64,000 bases of DNA, taken from assembly GCF_011761475.1 (NCBI RefSeq), contig NZ_JAASRS010000001.1, positions 2,170,001 through 2,234,000 of the forward strand. Reading direction: 5' to 3'. Made by a program: the position numbers and the translations under genes. Origin of the DNA: Saccharococcus thermophilus (GTDB lineage Bacteria > Bacillota > Bacilli > Bacillales > Anoxybacillaceae). Shown one piece after another: positions 11,019 through 20,642 of the stretch; positions within the stretch are counted from its first letter, which is position 1, and every line of letters begins with the position of its first letter. Under the pieces are notes generated by a model. It was not told where the DNA came from. It saw only the letters and a list, made by a program, of their open reading frames with translations, and searched no databases.

Positions 11019-11875
11019 CCGTGTTCCCCTCCTCCTTGATGAATATCCAGCACCGTCGTCAACGTCTCTTTTAGGTCATGACGGTGAATGACGGCATCTA
11101 GCTGGCCATGTTTCAACAAAAATTCCGCCGTCTGAAAATCTTCAGGAAGCTCCTCGCGCACCGTTTGCTCAATCACACGGCGGCCAGCAAAGCCTATGAG
11201 CGCCCCCGGTTCGGCAAAATTATAATCTCCAAGCGAAGCAAAGCTTGCCGATACCCCCCCGGTAGTCGGGTGCGTCATCACCGAAATAATCAGACCGCCT
11301 TCATCGCTGAATAATTTTAACGCCGCGCTCGTTTTTGCCATCTGCATTAAACTTAATACCCCTTCCTGCATGCGCGCGCCGCCGGAAGCGGTGAAAATAA
11401 GAAACGGGACGTGGAGTTCTCTCGCTTTTTCAATGGCCCTTGTAATTTTTTCCCCGACGACAGAGCCCATGCTACCCATCCGGAATGCCGAATCCATGAC
11501 GGCGATCACCAGTGGATGTCCATTTAACGTGCCTTCCCCGGTGACAACCGCTTCATTTAAGTTTGATTTACGGCGATCTTCTTCAAGCTTTTCCATATAT
11601 CCCGGGAACTGCAACGGATTGACGGAAATCATATCGGCGTCATATTCGCGAAAGCTGCCTTCATCTAACAAACTATCAATTCGCTCCCGCGACGGCATCG
11701 TATGGTGATAGCCGCAGCTCATGCAAACACGCAAATTTTTCACCAATTCTTTTGTATACATAATTTTTTTGCATTTCGGACATTTCGTCATAATCCCCTC
11801 TGGAACTTCGTGCCTCACTTGCTCGGAAGGAATCGACGCATATTTCTTCTTTTTGATAAATATGTCTTTCCACAT
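11003..11875 (-). CDS. accD: acetyl-CoA carboxylase carboxyltransferase beta subunit
   Basis: Partner of AccA in the cytosolic carboxyltransferase. 290 residues. The N-terminal zinc ribbon is seen as CPKCKK at about residue 32 and CMSCGYHH at about 52, followed by the crotonase-fold domain with SGGARMQEG and [10 protein letters not shown]. The gene begins the accD-accA pair 75 bases downstream of the FadR-type regulator gene, in the same direction. Confidence 0.97.
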   Translation of the reverse strand: MWKDIFIKKKKYASIPSEQVRHEVPEGIMTKCPKCKKIMYTKELVKNLRVCMSCGYHHTMPSRERIDSLLDEGSFREYDADMISVNPLQFPGYMEKLEEDRRKSNLNEAVVTGEGTLNGHPLVIAVMDSAFRMGSMGSVVGEKITRAIEKARELHVPFLIFTASGGARMQEGVLSLMQMAKTSAALKLFSDEGGLIISVMTHPTTGGVSASFASLGDYNFAEPGALIGFAGRRVIEQTVREELPEDFQTAEFLLKHGQLDAVIHRHDLKETLTTVLDIHQGGGEHGWWQS

Positions 11876-11950
11876 GAGGCATTTCCCTCCTTCACTTTGA
11901 CTCTATGTACTACTGTATCGAAAATGAATCATATTTTTTGTAAAACGATG

Positions 11951-12613
11951 TCATTTCTCTTTCGACAAAGGAGGCTGCGCATATGTTTTCCACATTTCCG
12001 TTACAACAGCCTCATCCCGCTTCGCCAATGCTTCTAGCATCTGTTCATAAAATACATCCGGCAATGAAACAATGCCGCCGATCGTGGCGGAAAAGCTGTG
12101 CAGCACACGCCAAATTCGTTCGAGTAAATAGTTGCGCGCCGCCGCTGTCGCCCACTGAAAAAACAGCTCATAATTCATTGATTTTTGTCGAACGTTTTTT
12201 TCAAGCCACGCCAAATCTTTTTCTTGCCAACGCTGGCAGGCAAGCTGCAGACAAAGCTGTTCTATAAGCCATTTCGTTTCCGCCAAATCTTCTTTTGCCC
12301 GCTTATTTTGCAAAATAAACGTGCCGAGCAAGTCAATGAACTGATGATTGCCTACGTCTGTAATGTACGTTCCTTCCCCCCGCCGCGTTTCAATTAAGCC
12401 CAGAAATTCGAGCGCCCTTAGCGCCTCGCGCACCGAAGAGCGGCCAACTTGCAGGCGTTCTGATAATTCGCGTTCAGAAGGAAGCTTATCGCCGGCGACA
12501 AGCCCGTCATCGTGGATGATCTGGCGGATTTGTTCCAACGTTTCGATATATACTTTTGCGTCTTTTACCGGTGATCCCTCCCTAACATGCCATCGCAACC
12601 ATATTTTCCTCAT
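11951..12613 (-). CDS. FadR/GntR-family transcriptional regulator
   Basis: A 220-residue DNA-binding protein. Residues about 20-90 form a GntR winged helix (LPSERELSERLQVGRSSVREALRALEFLGLIE), and the rest fits an all-helical FadR-type C-terminal sensor domain. The ligand is unknown. Its position before accD-accA suggests control of lipid or malonyl-CoA supply, which is inference. The start is uncertain: the ATG at 12613 has only a weak ribosome site, and an internal TTG (12598) is possible. Confidence 0.8.
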   Translation of the reverse strand: MRKIWLRWHVREGSPVKDAKVYIETLEQIRQIIHDDGLVAGDKLPSERELSERLQVGRSSVREALRALEFLGLIETRRGEGTYITDVGNHQFIDLLGTFILQNKRAKEDLAETKWLIEQLCLQLACQRWQEKDLAWLEKNVRQKSMNYELFFQWATAAARNYLLERIWRVLHSFSATIGGIVSLPDVFYEQMLEALAKRDEAVVTEMWKTYAQPPLSKEK

Positions 12614-12683
12614 ATTCCCATCACTGGTCTGACCACCTAATGTCTATACGATATAACAAAATCGCAAAATAGTAAAGAAGTAA

Positions 12684-15600
12684 TTATTTTACTACAATAT
12701 GTTCATGCCCAAAGAGCTCCTTGAACGCCGCTATGCTTTCATCGGTTAAAGAGACATTGTACTCTTCCGCCAATTTCACCATCTTTTGCTCTTGTTCGTA
12801 ATAAAGAAAAACAGGAGTGTTTCCATGATATTTTCGCAATAACGCTTTTAAAGTAAACAATTTCCCAGCGGCCATATGTTCTGGGCGAATTTTTATATAA
12901 AGTGCTTTCGTATCAAGAGGAAGCACTTGACGAATCACCAGCTGCGGCTTCCCGGCGCGGACATCTAATTTTCCTTCCAATAGCTGTACGTTTCCTTTCT
13001 CTAAAGCGGAAGAATAACGAGAATACACTTCTGGAAACGCTACCGCAACCATCTCCCCGCTCTCATCGCTAATAGTGAAAAAAGCCATTTCTTCTCCCCT
13101 TTTCGTCCGCGTTTTTCTTTTTTCGGCAATATATACACCCACCTTCGTCAAGGAACCCGCCTTGCTTTTGCATACGCTCAAAATTGGTTTGGCGCCAGCC
13201 AAGCGAAATGCCTTTTGATACGCCGATGTCGGATGCGGGGAAATGTACACGCCGAGCAATTCTTTTTCATACTCCAGCTTCTCTTCCAACGACAGTGCAG
13301 GGGCTTCCACATATTTTGGCTTTAAGGACAAATCGGCAAGCAAACCTTCTTCCATATACGGGCCCATGAGCTGGGCGTGCTCTAACGCGACATCCACACT
13401 TGCTAATAATGACGCTCTTTCCACTCCGAACTCATCAAAACAGCCTGACAAAATAAGCGACTCGATCGTTTTTCGATTAATGCCTTTTCCAAATAGGCGC
13501 ACGCAGAAATCAAAAAAGTCAGCAAATTCCCCTCTTTGCCGTTCTTGAATAATTGCCTTGACCGCGACTGTCCCGACATGCTTAATGGCAGCTAAACTAT
13601 AGCGGATTTTTCCCTGTTCTACTGAAAAAGCGTAGCGGCTGCGATTAATCGCAGGCGGCAGCAATGTAGTCTGTTTTTGCCTTGCTTCATAAATGTACAA
13701 AGACAGTTTCTCCTCATCGCCGATGACGCTCGTCAATAGAGCAGCATAAAAACAAAGGGGATAGTGGGCCTTCAAATAGGCGAGCTGGTAAGAAAGCAAG
13801 GCATAGCTGACCGCATGGCTGCGATTAAACCCGTAGTTGGCGAAACGGACGATCATATCGTATAGTTCATTAGCGAAAGTTTCCTCATAGCCGTTCTGGA
13901 GACATCCTTGCACGAATTCACGGCGTTGCTCGTCAAGCAGCTCCTTTTTCTTTTTGGCAACGGCGCGGCGCAGCAAATCCGCTTTTCCTAATGAAAAGCC
14001 GGCAATGTTGGCGGCGATTTGCATAATTTGCTCTTGGTAAATGAGAACGCCGTATGTAGGCGCCAAAATGGGCTCCAAATCAGGATGAAGATAGGAAACA
14101 TGTTCTTCGCCGTGCTTTCTTTTGATATAAACGGGAATATAACTCATTGGACCGGGACGGTAGAGCGCATTGACAGCCACGATATCTTCAAACTGCGACG
14201 GTTTCAGCTCCCTTAGTACATGCTTCATTCCCTCCGACTCTAATTGGAAAATGCCGTTCGTATCTCCATTGCTTAATAATTCGTATGTTTTCCGATCATC
14301 TAGCGGAAGCGAGCGGATGTTTATCGATTTTCCTGTTTGCCGCTCGATAAGGCGGCATATATGTTCTAGGAATGTTAACGTGCGCAAACCGAGAAAATCC
14401 ATTTTCAACAAACCAAGCCGCTCCAGCACATCCATCGGATATTGCGTTAAATACCATTCGCCATGGCCTTGCTGTAGCGGAATCATTTCCGCCAGCGGCT
14501 CGCTGCTGATAATCACGCCAGCCGCATGGGTGGATGTATGACGCGGCAACCCTTCTATTTTCATCGCCGTCGCCATCCACTTTTGTAATAAAGAAGAAGC
14601 TTGCACCGCTTGACGGAAAGCGGGGGATTGCTCATATACTTCTTGAATCGTTACTCCCGGCTTATTCGGAATAGATTTGATGATAGGTTCCACCTCTTGC
14701 GAATGAATTCCCATCGCCTTGCCAACATCGCGGAGAGCCGCTTTGGCGCCGAATGTACCAAAGGTAATGATTTGCGCGACATGCTGTTGTCCATATTTGG
14801 CGGCGACATATTGGATCACTTCTTCGCGGCGGTCATCAGGAAAATCAATATCGATATCGGGCATCGACACCCGTTCTGGGTTTAAAAAACGTTCAAAAAG
14901 AAGGCCGTACTGGATCGGATCCACATCGGTAATATAAAGGGTATACGCAACAAGCGATCCGGCCGCCGATCCCCTTCCCGGTCCCGTCGTAATCCCTTTT
15001 TTGCGCGCGAAATTCATTAAATCCCAAACGATCAAAAAATAATCGCTGAAATGCATTTGCTCGATGATATGGAGTTCGTACTCAAGCCGTTTTCTGTAAA
15101 CATCGGAAGGGGACGAAACCCGTTCATTTAGCCCTTTTAGGCAAAGCCGCCGCAAATAGCTGCCGGCGCTTTCCTTTTCCGGAACCGGGTATTTCGGCAG
15201 TTTTAATGTGTCGAATTCGAGATGAAGATGGCATTGATCGGCGATTTTCTTGCTGTTTGCTAGCGCCTCCGGCAAATCAGAAAACCGCTGTTCCATCTCC
15301 TCCGACGATGTGAAATATCGTTCTCCGATAACGTTTTTTTCTTCTTTCATTTCCGTTCCATGTTTAATTGCCAATAAACAGCGCTGCACAAACACGTCTT
15401 CTTTTTCGATATATTGGACATCGTTCGTTGCCACCAGCGGGGTGCTAGTTTCTTCTCCTAAACGGATTAGCTCCGCTTCATACGGTTCGCGCTCCTGTTC
15501 CCTGCGCTGTACCGAAAGATAAACATCCGTCCCAAATATTTGCTTATACCGTTCTAACACTTGTTTTGCTTTTTCTATTTCGTTATCAGCGAGCAATGTT

Positions 15601-15992
15601 TCAATTTGCCCGCTTTTTCCTGGGGTTAGCGCAATTAATCCATTGCGATAATGCCATAGGAATTTTTCTGGAATTCCTTCTTGTGTTTTTGTTTGAATCG
15701 TACTGCTTATTTTCATTAAATGGCGGTAACCTGTTTCATTTTTTGCTAATAAAACGAGCGGATATGCGCTTTCCCCCTCCAGCGCAATGTCTGTGATCAT
15801 TCCGATAATCGGCTGAATGCCGTAGCGTTTGCATTCGATATAAAAAGGAATCGCCCCATACAATACATTTTCATCCGTCAACGCAAGAGCGGAAAATTGC
15901 AACTCTTTCGCCTTTTTGACTAAATCGCTGATTTTCGTCGGGCTTGTCAGCAAGCTGTAGCAGCTGCGAACGTGAAGGTGAACAAACGACAA
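12684..15992 (-). CDS. dnaE: DNA polymerase III alpha subunit (DnaE type)
   Basis: The DnaE-type replicative polymerase of Firmicutes, which extends RNA primers before hand-off to PolC. 1102 residues from a TTG start at 15992, chosen because GGAGG lies directly upstream; the in-frame start at 16043 has no site. An N-terminal PHP domain begins FVHLHVRSCYSLL. The polymerase aspartates are in PDIDIDFPDDRR. A helix-hairpin-helix region and a C-terminal OB fold (KRGEEMAFFTISDESG) follow. It is divergent from ytrH. Confidence 0.95.
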   Translation of the reverse strand: MSFVHLHVRSCYSLLTSPTKISDLVKKAKELQFSALALTDENVLYGAIPFYIECKRYGIQPIIGMITDIALEGESAYPLVLLAKNETGYRHLMKISSTIQTKTQEGIPEKFLWHYRNGLIALTPGKSGQIETLLADNEIEKAKQVLERYKQIFGTDVYLSVQRREQEREPYEAELIRLGEETSTPLVATNDVQYIEKEDVFVQRCLLAIKHGTEMKEEKNVIGERYFTSSEEMEQRFSDLPEALANSKKIADQCHLHLEFDTLKLPKYPVPEKESAGSYLRRLCLKGLNERVSSPSDVYRKRLEYELHIIEQMHFSDYFLIVWDLMNFARKKGITTGPGRGSAAGSLVAYTLYITDVDPIQYGLLFERFLNPERVSMPDIDIDFPDDRREEVIQYVAAKYGQQHVAQIITFGTFGAKAALRDVGKAMGIHSQEVEPIIKSIPNKPGVTIQEVYEQSPAFRQAVQASSLLQKWMATAMKIEGLPRHTSTHAAGVIISSEPLAEMIPLQQGHGEWYLTQYPMDVLERLGLLKMDFLGLRTLTFLEHICRLIERQTGKSINIRSLPLDDRKTYELLSNGDTNGIFQLESEGMKHVLRELKPSQFEDIVAVNALYRPGPMSYIPVYIKRKHGEEHVSYLHPDLEPILAPTYGVLIYQEQIMQIAANIAGFSLGKADLLRRAVAKKKKELLDEQRREFVQGCLQNGYEETFANELYDMIVRFANYGFNRSHAVSYALLSYQLAYLKAHYPLCFYAALLTSVIGDEEKLSLYIYEARQKQTTLLPPAINRSRYAFSVEQGKIRYSLAAIKHVGTVAVKAIIQERQRGEFADFFDFCVRLFGKGINRKTIESLILSGCFDEFGVERASLLASVDVALEHAQLMGPYMEEGLLADLSLKPKYVEAPALSLEEKLEYEKELLGVYISPHPTSAYQKAFRLAGAKPILSVCKSKAGSLTKVGVYIAEKRKTRTKRGEEMAFFTISDESGEMVAVAFPEVYSRYSSALEKGNVQLLEGKLDVRAGKPQLVIRQVLPLDTKALYIKIRPEHMAAGKLFTLKALLRKYHGNTPVFLYYEQEQKMVKLAEEYNVSLTDESIAAFKELFGHEHIVVK

Positions 15993-16098
15993 TGCTCTCC
16001 CTCCTTTTTCTTCATTATAGAAGACAAAACTTTCTCTTGGCAAAACATACTCTTTCCTACTCGTCCATATACATAGTTAAAGGAAAGGTGGGAGAAGC

Positions 16099-16440
16099 AT
16101 GAACGAAAAAATCGCATTTTTGCCTGCTTTTATTCAAAGTTATTTTATCGCTGTCGGCGTGCTGTTAGGTGGAGCGATGATCGGGGCGCTTGGCGCGTTT
16201 TTAAGCGGAGAGCAGCCGCTCACCGCCATGTATCGTTTTGCTGGTGATTTGCGGATCTGGGCTGTTGTCGCTGCCATCGGTGGAACGTTTGATACGTTTT
16301 ATATGGTGGAACGGGGATTCTTTTTTGGAGAGACGCGCGATATTGTGAGGCAGTTTCTTCTTATTCTTGCAGCGATGGGAGGCGCGCAGACAGGCGTTAC
16401 CATCATTACTTGGCTGACACAGGAGCATATTTCTTCATGA
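16099..16440 (+). CDS. ytrH: sporulation protein YtrH
   Basis: A 113-residue membrane protein with about three hydrophobic segments that matches the YtrH family, needed for efficient sporulation in B. subtilis, where it is made in the mother cell. A GGTGGGAG ribosome site precedes the ATG. The stop codon overlaps the ytrI start in an ATGA, so the pair is translationally coupled. Confidence 0.88.
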   Translation: MNEKIAFLPAFIQSYFIAVGVLLGGAMIGALGAFLSGEQPLTAMYRFAGDLRIWAVVAAIGGTFDTFYMVERGFFFGETRDIVRQFLLILAAMGGAQTGVTIITWLTQEHISS

Positions 16441-16946
16441 GGATCCCTTCCTATTATCGCTATCCAACGTGGCAGCGCTTTTTTGCCGGCGTTGCGATCG
16501 GAGCGCTCATCAGCTGGGTCGTTTTTTTGCATTTATTCGGCGTCCTGCAGGAAAAACAAGTCCGAAAAATAACCGAGCTCCAAGATAAAATTGCCGATTT
16601 GGAAAACGAAGTTCGTATTTGGCAGGAAGACTACGTCAAAATAAATAAAGAGAACAAAAAAAAGTTGACAGTACAAGAAATTTCTGTCCATCTCGGCAAC
16701 GCGAAGCAATATAAACTCGACTCTTATACGACATTTCGCATTGAAGAAAGTGTAAAGGAAGATATTTCCAACCTTATCGCAAAAGATATCGAAACCGTTT
16801 ATAACAGCCGGGAATTATTAAAGCGAGCGATTGAAAATAAAACATACATCATTAACGAGCAACCGTATAAGCTGGAAATTCATCAGCTGTTTGTCTTTAC
16901 TACCTTGTCGATTGAACTAAAATTAAAGCCGCTGCCTTCCTCATAA
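16437..16946 (+). CDS. ytrI: sporulation protein YtrI
   Basis: 169 residues with one N-terminal membrane segment (about 15-40), then a heptad-rich coiled coil (KITELQDKIADLENEV) and a mixed domain predicted outside the membrane. Of YtrI type, acting with YtrH in sporulation. The ATG at 16437 is preferred because it makes the ATGA overlap with ytrH and has GGAG ten bases upstream. An open frame extends nine codons further upstream without a ribosome site. Confidence 0.85.
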   Translation: MRIPSYYRYPTWQRFFAGVAIGALISWVVFLHLFGVLQEKQVRKITELQDKIADLENEVRIWQEDYVKINKENKKKLTVQEISVHLGNAKQYKLDSYTTFRIEESVKEDISNLIAKDIETVYNSRELLKRAIENKTYIINEQPYKLEIHQLFVFTTLSIELKLKPLPSS

Positions 16947-16949
16947 AAA

Positions 16950-16983
16950 GAAATGTCCCGGACTCAGCCAACCGGGACATTTC
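16950..16983. terminator. bidirectional terminator between ytrI and nrnA
   Basis: A perfect 12-bp stem (16950-16961 with 16972-16983) around a 10-base loop between convergent genes. Confidence 0.85.
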
Positions 16984-16989
16984 CGCGTT

Positions 16990-17937
16990 TTATCGGGACC
17001 GGCACGCCGCTTTCAAATCGGCAATGACATATTCCGCATCTTCCCAAGAGTAAATGGAAGCACCCGCAGCGAGCGGATGCCCGCCGCCATGATATTTTTT
17101 TGCTACTTCATTGACGATCGGTCCTTTGGAACGAAAGCGGACGCGAATTTCCTTTTCTTCCTCAATAAAAAATACCCACGCGACAATTCCTTCGATATTG
17201 CCAAGAAGGCTGACAAGCTGAGAAGCCTCGGAAGCGGTAACGCCATATTGTTCCAGCAGGGCTTTTGGCATTTTTACCGCCGCCACTCCCTCTTCCGAGA
17301 CGGTAAAGTTTTGCAGCACATATCCACTTAAATGTGCGACGTTTAGTTTCGTGCGATACAAGCCGTCATATAGCTCCGTTAAGGAGAATCCATATTGGAT
17401 GAGTTCGCTCGCATAGCGGAACGTTTTTTCGCTCGTGCGCGGAAAAAGAAACCGTCCGGTATCGCCGACAATTCCTGCATAAATTAAACGCGCGGCCTCT
17501 TTTGTCATCACCAATCCATCTTCTTTACCGGCCAAATAAAATTCATAAATCATTTCACTCGTGGAACTGGCGTTTGTATCCACCCATACTATATCCCCGT
17601 ATGGATCCTCGTTCGGATGATGGTCAATCTTAATCAACTTTTTGCCAAGACGGTAACGTCCGTCGCAAATCCGCTCCTGATTCGCTGTGTCACAAACGAT
17701 CACAAGAGCATTATCATAAGCCTCGTCGTCGATGACATCCATCCGCCGTAAAAATTGCAATGACTCTTCATCCTGCCCAACCGTATACACCGTTTTTTCC
17801 GGAAATGAAGCCCGCAAAATCTCCGCTAATCCCCCTTGTGACCCGTACGCGTCGGGGTCTGGCCGCACGTGGCGGTGAATGACAATCGTATCAAACTGTT
17901 GTATCGCTTTTAAAATTTCCAAACATTTTTCTTTCAT
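16990..17937 (-). CDS. nrnA: bifunctional oligoribonuclease / pAp phosphatase NrnA
   Basis: A DHH-DHHA1 phosphoesterase of 315 residues that degrades short RNA oligomers and 3'-phosphoadenosine 5'-phosphate in the cytosol. Metal-binding motifs are visible as HRHVRPDPDA near the N-terminus, VCDTA, and the DHH motif IDHHPNE. The C-terminal DHHA1 part ends with the nucleotide loop GGGHPLAAGA. The ATG at 17937 has AAGGGGAAG upstream. A longer open frame to 18348 crosses the divergent promoter region and is not credible. Confidence 0.93.
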   Translation of the reverse strand: MKEKCLEILKAIQQFDTIVIHRHVRPDPDAYGSQGGLAEILRASFPEKTVYTVGQDEESLQFLRRMDVIDDEAYDNALVIVCDTANQERICDGRYRLGKKLIKIDHHPNEDPYGDIVWVDTNASSTSEMIYEFYLAGKEDGLVMTKEAARLIYAGIVGDTGRFLFPRTSEKTFRYASELIQYGFSLTELYDGLYRTKLNVAHLSGYVLQNFTVSEEGVAAVKMPKALLEQYGVTASEASQLVSLLGNIEGIVAWVFFIEEEKEIRVRFRSKGPIVNEVAKKYHGGGHPLAAGASIYSWEDAEYVIADLKAACRSR

Positions 17938-18057
17938 TTTTCTTCCCCTTTTGCGCCTGTATTTTTTCATTATACGTAAACAAGCAAGATCCTTGCTAGA
18001 ATTCTTGCTCATTTCTATGTACAATAAGATAGAAAAACAACATGGAGGGTTTGATTT

Positions 18058-18369
18058 ATGCCAACACTTGTAATTTTCATTATATTTTCCTTTTCGTTTT
18101 ACGTCTATTATAAAATCAAATATTTTCGTTCCCGTCGCCCGCTGGAACGGCGCTGGCTCTCCGCCAAATCGAGCATTGCGCTCGGATTGTTTGTCTTTCT
18201 GTTTGGCCTGAATCAGTTTTTTATTCATTCTTCTACTGTCGCCTATATCGTCGGGACCGTTTTCTTGCTGATGGGCGCCGGAAGCGCATGGGCAGGCTAT
18301 CGCGCCTACAAATATTATTTGCCGCTCGTCATTGAAGAAGCAAAACAAACAGCAAAAAACGGGGCGTAA
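18058..18369 (+). CDS. ytpI: YtpI-like membrane protein
   Basis: A 103-residue protein with about three membrane segments, of the YtpI family found between nrnA and ytoI in bacilli. No function is known. A GGAGG site lies nine bases before the ATG. Its 3' end overlaps the shared terminator with ytoI. Confidence 0.8.
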   Translation: MPTLVIFIIFSFSFYVYYKIKYFRSRRPLERRWLSAKSSIALGLFVFLFGLNQFFIHSSTVAYIVGTVFLLMGAGSAWAGYRAYKYYLPLVIEEAKQTAKNGA

Positions 18370-18386
18370 TCTGCGTCCCGTTTTTT
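18354..18386. terminator. bidirectional terminator ytpI/ytoI
   Basis: A 13-bp stem (18354-18366 with 18374-18386) with A- and T-runs on the arms, lying between the convergent stop codons. Confidence 0.85.
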
Positions 18387-18388
18387 GG

Positions 18389-19702
18389 CTAGCGATCCAT
18401 GAGCTGGCACATCATCATCGCTTTGCCGACGACAGCGCCTTCGTTATATACTTCTACATCCACTTTCCCGAACTTCCGCCCGATTTCTAGCAGTTTCGCT
18501 TTTACCTCAACCGTGCTGTCAATTTGCACCGGTTTAATAAAATAAATGGTAAGATTTTCAACGACCAAATCCCCACGTTTATAGGAACGAAGCGCGCGTG
18601 TAGCCGCTTCGGTGACAATCGTCGTAAACACCCCGTATGAGAGCGTTCCTAAATGATTTGTCATTTGCGGTGTAATCGTGCAGCGAAACACCTCTTCTTT
18701 GCCGTCGTTATCCACTGCCCGGAACTGGCTTGTAATAATATCATCGATCGTTTCGCCGACTTGCGGCTGGCGTTGAATCATTTGCAGCGCTTTTAATACG
18801 TCCTGGCGGCTAATAATTCCCTGAAGCCGGTTATGTTCGTCCACAACTGGCAACAATTCAATGCCTTCCCATACCATGATATGGGAGGCGAAAGCGACCG
18901 ATGTCTTTCCTTTTACGGTAATCGGCTGCTTTGTCATCGCCTTTTCAATTGGTAATTGCCGGTCAAAATCAAGCACGTCTTTTGCCGTTACAATTCCTTG
19001 CACTTTTAGTTGTTCATCGACAACCGGAAAGCGGCTATGTCGCGTTTCGCGATTCAACGTATACCAACGTTCAATTGGATCTGTTGTATATAAATAGACG
19101 GCTTTTTCGAGCGGAATCAAAATGTCTTCGACAAGAACGATTTCCTTTTTAATTAACTGGTCATAAATCGCGCGGTTGATCATCGTCGCGACCGTAAACG
19201 TATCATAGCTGGTCGAAATGATCGGAAGCTGCAATTCATCCGCTAATTTTTTTACATGGTCTTCCGTGTCAAATCCACCGGTGATTAACACGGCTGCCCC
19301 GGCTTCGAGAGCGAGTTGGTGCGCCTTCGTGCGGTTTCCGACAATTAATAAGTCGCCTGCCCCAATATAGCGCATCATCGCCTCTAACTGCATGGCGCCA
19401 ATCACAAATCGATTCAGCGTTTTATGCAATCCTTCGCGCCCGCCGAGCACCTGCCCATCCACAATGTTTACCACTTCCGCATATGTCAGTTTTTCAATAT
19501 TTTCTTTCCGCTTCTTCTCAATGCGAATGGTGCCGACGCGTTCAATTGTGCTGACATAGCCTTTATTTTCCGCATCTTTAATGGCGCGATACGCAGTTCC
19601 TTCGCTGACGCCCATTTCTTTGGCAATTTGCCGTACGGAAATTTTTTCGCCGATCGGCAAACTATTAATGTATTGCAAAATTTGTTCATGTTTCGTCGCC
19701 AA
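18389..19702 (-). CDS. ytoI: YtoI, HTH-DRTGG-CBS-hotdog regulator-like protein
   Basis: 437 residues with four recognisable modules: an N-terminal winged helix (about 1-60, QIAKEMGVSEGTAYRAI), a DRTGG domain (about 70-185), two CBS repeats (about 190-310) and a hot-dog thioesterase-like domain (about 340-437). This is the architecture of B. subtilis YtoI. The CBS pair suggests nucleotide sensing, but the ligand and target genes are unknown. The start is a TTG with AAAGGGTGAAG upstream. Confidence 0.88.
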   Translation of the reverse strand: MATKHEQILQYINSLPIGEKISVRQIAKEMGVSEGTAYRAIKDAENKGYVSTIERVGTIRIEKKRKENIEKLTYAEVVNIVDGQVLGGREGLHKTLNRFVIGAMQLEAMMRYIGAGDLLIVGNRTKAHQLALEAGAAVLITGGFDTEDHVKKLADELQLPIISTSYDTFTVATMINRAIYDQLIKKEIVLVEDILIPLEKAVYLYTTDPIERWYTLNRETRHSRFPVVDEQLKVQGIVTAKDVLDFDRQLPIEKAMTKQPITVKGKTSVAFASHIMVWEGIELLPVVDEHNRLQGIISRQDVLKALQMIQRQPQVGETIDDIITSQFRAVDNDGKEEVFRCTITPQMTNHLGTLSYGVFTTIVTEAATRALRSYKRGDLVVENLTIYFIKPVQIDSTVEVKAKLLEIGRKFGKVDVEVYNEGAVVGKAMMMCQLMDR

Positions 19703-19792
19703 GTTTCTTCACCCTTTACCGATGTCTTATTTTCATTATACGGGCGAACCAAATTCAATTCAATGAAGCGGCCTGGCACATTTGTTCCCAAA

Positions 19793-19817
19793 AAAAGCGC
19801 CTCAATATGAGACGCTT
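19793..19817 (-). terminator. terminator after the UPF0173 gene
   Basis: An 11-bp stem with G-U pairs in minus-strand RNA, flanked by a run of seven T on that strand. Confidence 0.85.
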
Positions 19818-19829
19818 TCTTTTTTTGTT

Positions 19830-20510
19830 TTATAATTCAATGCTTTCACCAGGTTTTAAGGCACGGCCGACCCCGTCAGGAAGCAATGCAACAAATTTCT
19901 CAGGGTCTTGGACAATCGGCGGGAATGTATTATAATGAATCGGCACTACCGTTTTCGCGCGCAGCCACTCAGCGGCAATAGCGGCATCTTCCGGTCCCAT
20001 CGTAAAGCTGTCCCCAATCGGTAAAAACGCCACATCAATTTGATTGCGCTCACCGATGAGCTTCATATCGGAGAACAACCCGGTATCTCCGGCATGGTAA
20101 ATCGTTTTTCCTTCAGCCGTAAATAAAATTCCTGTCGGCATCCCCAAGTAAATAATTTGATTATCCTCTGTGACATAACCAGAGCTGTGGAACGCCTGCG
20201 TCAATTTCACTTTTCCGAAATCAAATTCATGCGCCCCGCCGATATTCATGCCGTAAGTATTAACTCCCTGCCATCCTAAATATGTAGCTAGCTCAAAGGT
20301 GGCGACAACAAGCGCATTGTTTTTCTTCGCCAATTGCACCGTGTCCCCAACATGGTCACTATGGCCGTGGGTAAGCAAAATGGCATCCGCTTTTACTTCT
20401 TCTAGTTTTAAATCGGTTGTGCTGTTTCCAGTAATAAACGGATCAATCAAAATCGTTTTCCCGTTTGTTTCGATTTTTACGACAGAATGGCCATGGTAAG
20501 TGATTTTCAC
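19830..20510 (-). CDS. ytkL: UPF0173 metal-dependent hydrolase (YtkL)
   Basis: A 226-residue metallo-beta-lactamase-fold protein. Metal ligands are seen in [11 protein letters not shown] (about residues 52-62), with a further His in FHSSG and an Asp in HAGDTG. The substrate is unknown. The GTG at 20510 gives the family N-terminus MKITYHGHS and has AGGAG eight bases upstream; the ATG two codons earlier (20516) is too close to that site. It is divergent from the peptidase gene. Confidence 0.9.
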   Translation of the reverse strand: MKITYHGHSVVKIETNGKTILIDPFITGNSTTDLKLEEVKADAILLTHGHSDHVGDTVQLAKKNNALVVATFELATYLGWQGVNTYGMNIGGAHEFDFGKVKLTQAFHSSGYVTEDNQIIYLGMPTGILFTAEGKTIYHAGDTGLFSDMKLIGERNQIDVAFLPIGDSFTMGPEDAAIAAEWLRAKTVVPIHYNTFPPIVQDPEKFVALLPDGVGRALKPGESIEL

Positions 20511-20642
20511 GATCATCCTCTCCTTTCATAGTATTATTTCTTGATGTTTTTTTATTTCCCTGCTGCATCCTTTATAAACATTTACATTTTGATTTATTCC
20601 TGCTACTCTCAAATAGAGAGAAGCAAGAAAGGAAGGATGAGC

